A DNA stretch of 48,846 nucleotides. It comes from Sterolibacterium sp. GTDB taxonomy: Bacteria > Pseudomonadota > Gammaproteobacteria > Burkholderiales > Rhodocyclaceae. The notes under the pieces were generated by a model. That model saw nothing but the letters and a program-made list of their open reading frames with translations. It was not told the DNA's origin and searched no databases. The position numbers and the translations under genes are program-made. Below, piece by piece: positions 44,728-48,846 of the stretch; position 1 is the stretch's first letter; each line of letters starts with the position of its first letter. The stretch lies in contig JAQTOA010000019.1 of the NCBI GenBank assembly GCA_028713555.1, positions 1 through 48,846 of the forward strand, written 5' to 3'.

Positions 44728-44768
44728 CCTGGTCGGCGCTTTACTCGCCTTCCTGGCCCGCATTGCCT
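44728..44768 (-). other. 19-bp repeat and 13-codon mini-frame
   Basis: 44728-44746 repeats exactly 37957-37975, the start of the 79-residue gene. Here it lies in a tiny frame MRARKASKAPTRP. Probably a leftover of a local duplication; a leader peptide is possible but unsupported. Confidence 0.3.
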
Positions 44769-44797
44769 GAGTCCGTCAGGCGACGGTATTGAAATCG

Positions 44798-46204
44798 TCA
44801 CTTCACGCTGTGAACCCCTTTAGCCCCTTTCTTCTCGGCGCTGAACTTGATCCCGGCCTGCCCCAGAAACCAGGCTTCAATCTTGACATGCCACATGCGC
44901 AACATATCCAGCGGGCGTCTTTCGTAGTGTTTCTCTGCGGTAGCGCTGGGCTTGTGCCCCTGTATTTGCGCCACCACACCAGCGGGGCATTCAACCCAGC
45001 CGGTCAATGTTTTGAAGCTGCGGCGTAGACCGTGCAGCGTCATGCCCTCGATGCCCGCTACAGCACATGCCTTGCGATGCTGAACACTTGGATCTTGCAG
45101 CCGTCCAGATTCTGCGGCCGCACTGCTGAAAACCCATTCTGACGGCTTCCACGGCACCTTTGGCCTGGCTTCGTCCCTCGCCCTGAGCTTCTTGACAACT
45201 GGCGGCGTGTTGTTGATCCGCTTCAACTCGGACAGCAGGGAATGAACATAGGGCGTCATGGGAATGATCCGATCGCCTTCTACCTTGTCGCCAATCGTCA
45301 GGCTATTCCACTGGAAATCCACGTCAGTCCATTTCATCCCGGCCAGTTCCTCACGCCTTGCGCCGGTCAGCAGAAGCACTTGCAGGTAGTTGGCAATGAC
45401 CGGGTTCTTGATCTGGCGCACAGCAGTGAACCATGCAGGAAGCTGCTCGCGCTGCAGGCAATCGGTCTTTGGCTTTTGCTTTTGCAGGTTCTCTTTCGCC
45501 ATCCGTGCAGAGCACGCATCAACCCCGGACAGGCCGGCATAACTCGGCGTGTCATTGCACCAGTTGAGGAAAGCGCGCAGCAGGCGGAAAGCAAGTGCCG
45601 CCTGAGTCGGTCGCTTGGCAGTCTCATCGCGTAGCCACGCCTTGACGCGCTCCTTGGTGATGTCGGAGAGCCGCAGGGGGAGCAATTCCGACAGTATGCC
45701 GGGTTCCTTCTTCTGTCCCTTCTTGCCATGGATAACCGGTCTTCCACCCAGATCGGCGAAGTTTTCATGATCCAACAGATGGCGGGCGCTCCACTTGTGC
45801 CGGCGTGCCTCGGTATAGATCGGCCAGAGTTCTGCCACGGTCATGTCCTGGCGCTCTGCTTCTTTCCTGTTGGCGTCGACAAGCGCAATCTGATCGGCGT
45901 GAGCTTGGCGCGGATCAATGCCCTGATCAATCATGGTTTGCAGTTGCCGTGCTCGCTCGCGAGCGCCAGGCCGTTCATAGTTGCCGGTTTCGATGTCCCA
46001 TGACTTCACGTCGCCGATGGTGATGCGGATGGCCTTACCGTCCAGCTTGCCCTGGTAGATGTAGGACTTGGCACCATTGGCCGTGGCGCGAATGGCCAAG
46101 CCGGGGGCGTCAGTGTCCCAGAGAAAAGACTGGTTGAACTTGGAACTACTTGGGTCGTGTGCGAAGTCTCGTACCCGCCCTGCCGTTAACTTGATCCGTG
46201 CCAC
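44798..46204 (-). CDS. int: Tyrosine-type integrase
   Basis: 468 residues, GTG start at 46204 with GGGAG eight bases upstream. N-terminal DUF4102-type arm-binding domain (FLWDTDAPGLAIRATANGAKSYIYQGK), SAM-like core-binding middle, and catalytic domain with LTGARREELAGMKW (first Arg), LHGLRRSFKTLTGW (His-x-x-Arg) and GHKPSATAEKHY (His and nucleophile Tyr). It should recombine the 50-bp tRNA-Asn site. It is at the end far from the tRNA, next to attR. Confidence 0.95.
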   Translation of the reverse strand: MARIKLTAGRVRDFAHDPSSSKFNQSFLWDTDAPGLAIRATANGAKSYIYQGKLDGKAIRITIGDVKSWDIETGNYERPGARERARQLQTMIDQGIDPRQAHADQIALVDANRKEAERQDMTVAELWPIYTEARRHKWSARHLLDHENFADLGGRPVIHGKKGQKKEPGILSELLPLRLSDITKERVKAWLRDETAKRPTQAALAFRLLRAFLNWCNDTPSYAGLSGVDACSARMAKENLQKQKPKTDCLQREQLPAWFTAVRQIKNPVIANYLQVLLLTGARREELAGMKWTDVDFQWNSLTIGDKVEGDRIIPMTPYVHSLLSELKRINNTPPVVKKLRARDEARPKVPWKPSEWVFSSAAAESGRLQDPSVQHRKACAVAGIEGMTLHGLRRSFKTLTGWVECPAGVVAQIQGHKPSATAEKHYERRPLDMLRMWHVKIEAWFLGQAGIKFSAEKKGAKGVHSVK

Positions 46205-46217
46205 TTTGTATGCTCCC

Positions 46218-46234
46218 GGTTACCCGGTTACATG
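46218..46234 (-). repeat. Inverted arm-type GTAACC pair upstream of int
   Basis: Two GGTTAC hexamers (46218-46223, 46226-46231), inverted relative to those in the 22-bp repeats. They lie 14 bp before the int start codon, so binding there could also govern int expression. Confidence 0.45.
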
Positions 46235-46271
46235 GCTTTGACTCAGTTGCCTTTGAGTCCGGAAATCATTC

Positions 46272-46293
46272 CATGTAACCCCTGTGTAACCGA
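46272..46293 (+). repeat. 22-bp arm-type repeat, right
   Basis: Identical to 34981-35002, with GTAACC at 46275 and 46286. 126 bp inside attR. Further repeats (CCGATCAAC at about 46307 and 46390) lie between it and attR. Confidence 0.65.
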
Positions 46294-46419
46294 AATTATA
46301 CAATACCGATCAACATAAATCAACATCCGGATAATCGATTACACAAATAAAGCCTTTTGCAGACTGGTTTTTCATGGCATTCATCAACACCGATCAACCC
46401 CTATATATACGGTACTTCT

Positions 46420-46469
46420 CCGGACTGTTAATCCGTAGGTCCCTGGTTCGAGCCCAGGTCGAGGAGCCA
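46420..46469 (+). repeat. attR: 50-bp core direct repeat
   Basis: Perfect copy of the 3' 50 bp of tRNA-Asn, from CCGGAC to CCA. No acceptor 5' strand or D arm precedes it, so it is a tRNA fragment and not a second gene. Confidence 0.93.
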
Positions 46470-46485
46470 AAGAAATCATCCACTT

Positions 46486-46514
46486 AGGCCATCCATTGCG
46501 GGTGGCCTTTGTGC
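46486..46514 (+). terminator. Original tRNA-Asn terminator, displaced by the element
   Basis: AGGCCATCC / GGGTGGCCT stem of nine pairs with a five-base loop, followed by TTGTGCTTTT. It lies 17 bases after attR, where the terminator of the uninterrupted tRNA gene would be. Confidence 0.75.
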
Positions 46515-46785
46515 TTTTGAGTGATCGGAATTGCAGAAGTCCGGCGCTCTATGGGTGTCCGGGGATCGGTATTGGGCGGAATTTGGCGGCGGCTATTGTG
46601 CGGCAGTTTTCAGCTTTCTGCCACGTTTGGGTGCCCCGGTGGGAGTTCTGGGAAGCTGAAAAGCTGGGGTGCCAAGTTTCTAGGGGACAACACGACACAT
46701 AGAAGTTGGTCGCGTCGTTGGTATAGCCATACCATTGGTTCTTTAGTAGCTCTTTATTGGATAAGCAGACGCTTTCCGGTAACCT
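46515..46785. other. Intergenic stretch without a supported gene
   Basis: About 270 bases between the terminator and the ModE-like gene. Frames crossing it have no ribosome sites or recognisable residues. It presumably holds the regulator's promoter. Confidence 0.4.
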
Positions 46786-47172
46786 ATGCGTATGCCTAAG
46801 AAAATAGGTAAGCCAAAGCTGATACTGGTCCGGCCTCGTATTCAGGTCGGAGATGTAATGTCGATTGGTCCTGGAAAGATAGATCTCCTTCGACAAGTAG
46901 CGGCGACCTCCTCTATCTCAGCCGCCGCCCGAGTGCTAGGCATCCCCTATAAACGCGCTTGGTCTTTGCTCGAAACTCTTAATCAAGGATTCGGGGAGCC
47001 ACTGACAGAGACTGTTGCCGGTGGCAAAGGAGGAGGAGGAACCAAATTAACCCCCCTTGGTGAACAACTGGTAGCTCACTACGAAACCTTGCAGCAGCAA
47101 CTTTATTCTCAAGCCCAGACAGAGCTGAAAGCCATACAAGCTCTGGTAAGTAGGCGGCGACAAGATAATTAG
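46786..47172 (+). CDS. Single-domain ModE-like regulator
   Basis: 128 residues (start at 46786 or the ATG two codons later). The LysR-like winged helix of ModE is clear: IGPGKIDLLRQVAATSSISAAARVLGIPYKRAWSLLETLNQGFGEPLTETVAGGKGGGGTKLTPLGEQLV. The C-terminal molybdate-binding Mop/TOBE domains of full ModE are absent. It should bind the operator upstream of nifQ; how it senses molybdate is open. Confidence 0.9.
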   Translation: MRMPKKIGKPKLILVRPRIQVGDVMSIGPGKIDLLRQVAATSSISAAARVLGIPYKRAWSLLETLNQGFGEPLTETVAGGKGGGGTKLTPLGEQLVAHYETLQQQLYSQAQTELKAIQALVSRRRQDN

Positions 47173-47195
47173 CCTAGCTCGTACTCAGCCTATTT

Positions 47196-47206
47196 TGTGC
47201 TATGCT
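47196..47206 (+). promoter_or_regulatory. Extended -10 promoter of nifQ-modA
   Basis: TG-C-TATGCT at 47198-47206, an extended -10 element. Transcription would start within the ModE-type operator just downstream. No convincing -35 is seen. Confidence 0.4.
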
Positions 47207-47208
47207 GA

Positions 47209-47234
47209 TCGTTATGTCAACATTGGCATAACGA
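47209..47234 (+). promoter_or_regulatory. ModE-type operator
   Basis: TCGTTATG, 10 bases, CATAACGA: perfect 8-bp inverted arms. The layout CGTTAT-N12-ATAACG is that of the ModE box of E. coli modA, as I recall it. It covers the predicted start site of the nifQ-modA transcript, fitting repression when molybdate is plentiful. Confidence 0.7.
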
Positions 47235-47249
47235 AATAGAGAGGGCAAA

Positions 47250-48723
<1,474 letters not shown>

Positions 48724-48742
48724 TTTGACTGTGTCATTTAAG

Positions 48743-48844
48743 TTACCTCACGTTCCCGCAACAAGGACATTGCCTGAGTTTTTCTGCGATGGCTGCGGCG
48801 ATCAGAACGCGAAGCGTTGGAATCGAATCGGGCACGTGGCGTTG
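48743..48844 (-). CDS. Possible 3' end of a gene cut by the window edge
   Basis: An open minus-strand frame enters from the right edge and stops at 48743-48745, ending EKLRQCPCCGNVR. The Cys cluster is suggestive but 33 codons are too few to name a family or even to be sure it is coding. Confidence 0.2.
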   Translation of the reverse strand, partial: QRHVPDSIPTLRVLIAAAIAEKLRQCPCCGNVR

Positions 48845-48846
48845 GG

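Noticed and set aside
46420..46469. A second tRNA-Asn gene
   Set aside because: Only the 3' 50 bases are there; the 5' acceptor strand and D arm are absent, so it is the att copy.
46496..46896. Frames on both strands between attR and the ModE-like gene
   Set aside because: They cross a terminator or the start of the regulator gene and show no protein-like pattern.

Overview
The window is chromosomal DNA from a betaproteobacterium, probably of the Rhodocyclales or Nitrosomonadales type. The grounds are the gene order rluC - HAD phosphatase - Rieske - sppA / maf - yceD - rpmF - plsX - fabH - fabD - acpP - fabF - ygfX-like, the divergent uvrB/aspartate-type aminotransferase pair, and the ModE-like/nifQ/modA molybdenum locus. 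No 16S rRNA is present, so genus is not assignable. Two mobile elements interrupt this core.

Region 1 (1-~17,875) is one end of an integrative conjugative element with an F-type mating apparatus and a MOBH relaxase: traG (3' part), trhF-like S26 peptidase, traI, then traW-traU-trbC-traN(two genes)-small periplasmic protein, mostly joined by ATGA overlaps. Inserted between transfer genes are an AbiEi/AbiEii toxin-antitoxin pair, a YbjQ-like protein, a PD-(D/E)XK nuclease-like gene and an HExxH protein. The end carries an HU gene, hipBA with an elaborate operator, a Lar-type gene and a small winged-helix regulator. A 27-bp imperfect palindrome, GAAATGCG-N11-CGCATTTC, recurs upstream of trhF, upstream of traW and near the element end, and looks like the operator of a transfer regulon. 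The element stops in what looks like the first 27 codons of an integrase gene, joined directly to the chromosome.

Region 2 (17,894-34,924) is core chromosome: fatty acid and phospholipid synthesis (without fabG), L32, YceD, Maf, SppA, Rieske, HAD phosphatase, RluC, RNase E with a long leader, glucokinase, UvrB, an aromatic/aspartate aminotransferase and tRNA-Asn(GTT).

Region 3 (34,875-46,469) is an 11.5-kb element in the 3' end of tRNA-Asn, bounded by perfect 50-bp direct repeats, with inner 22-bp repeats that look like integrase arm sites. It encodes a tyrosine integrase at one end and a terminase small subunit near the other. Between them lie AlpA-like regulators, a replication-initiator-like protein, a DnaB helicase, MqsRA and small proteins. 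It has no large terminase, portal, capsid, tail or lysis genes. The layout fits a phage satellite (PICI-like) or a deeply deleted prophage. The initiator gene contains three iteron-like repeats beside a perfect 13-bp inverted repeat, a candidate replication origin.

Region 4 (46,470-48,846) is chromosome again: a single-domain ModE-like regulator, a ModE-type operator, nifQ with one altered cluster ligand, and modA. Together they suggest molybdate uptake and delivery for nitrogenase.
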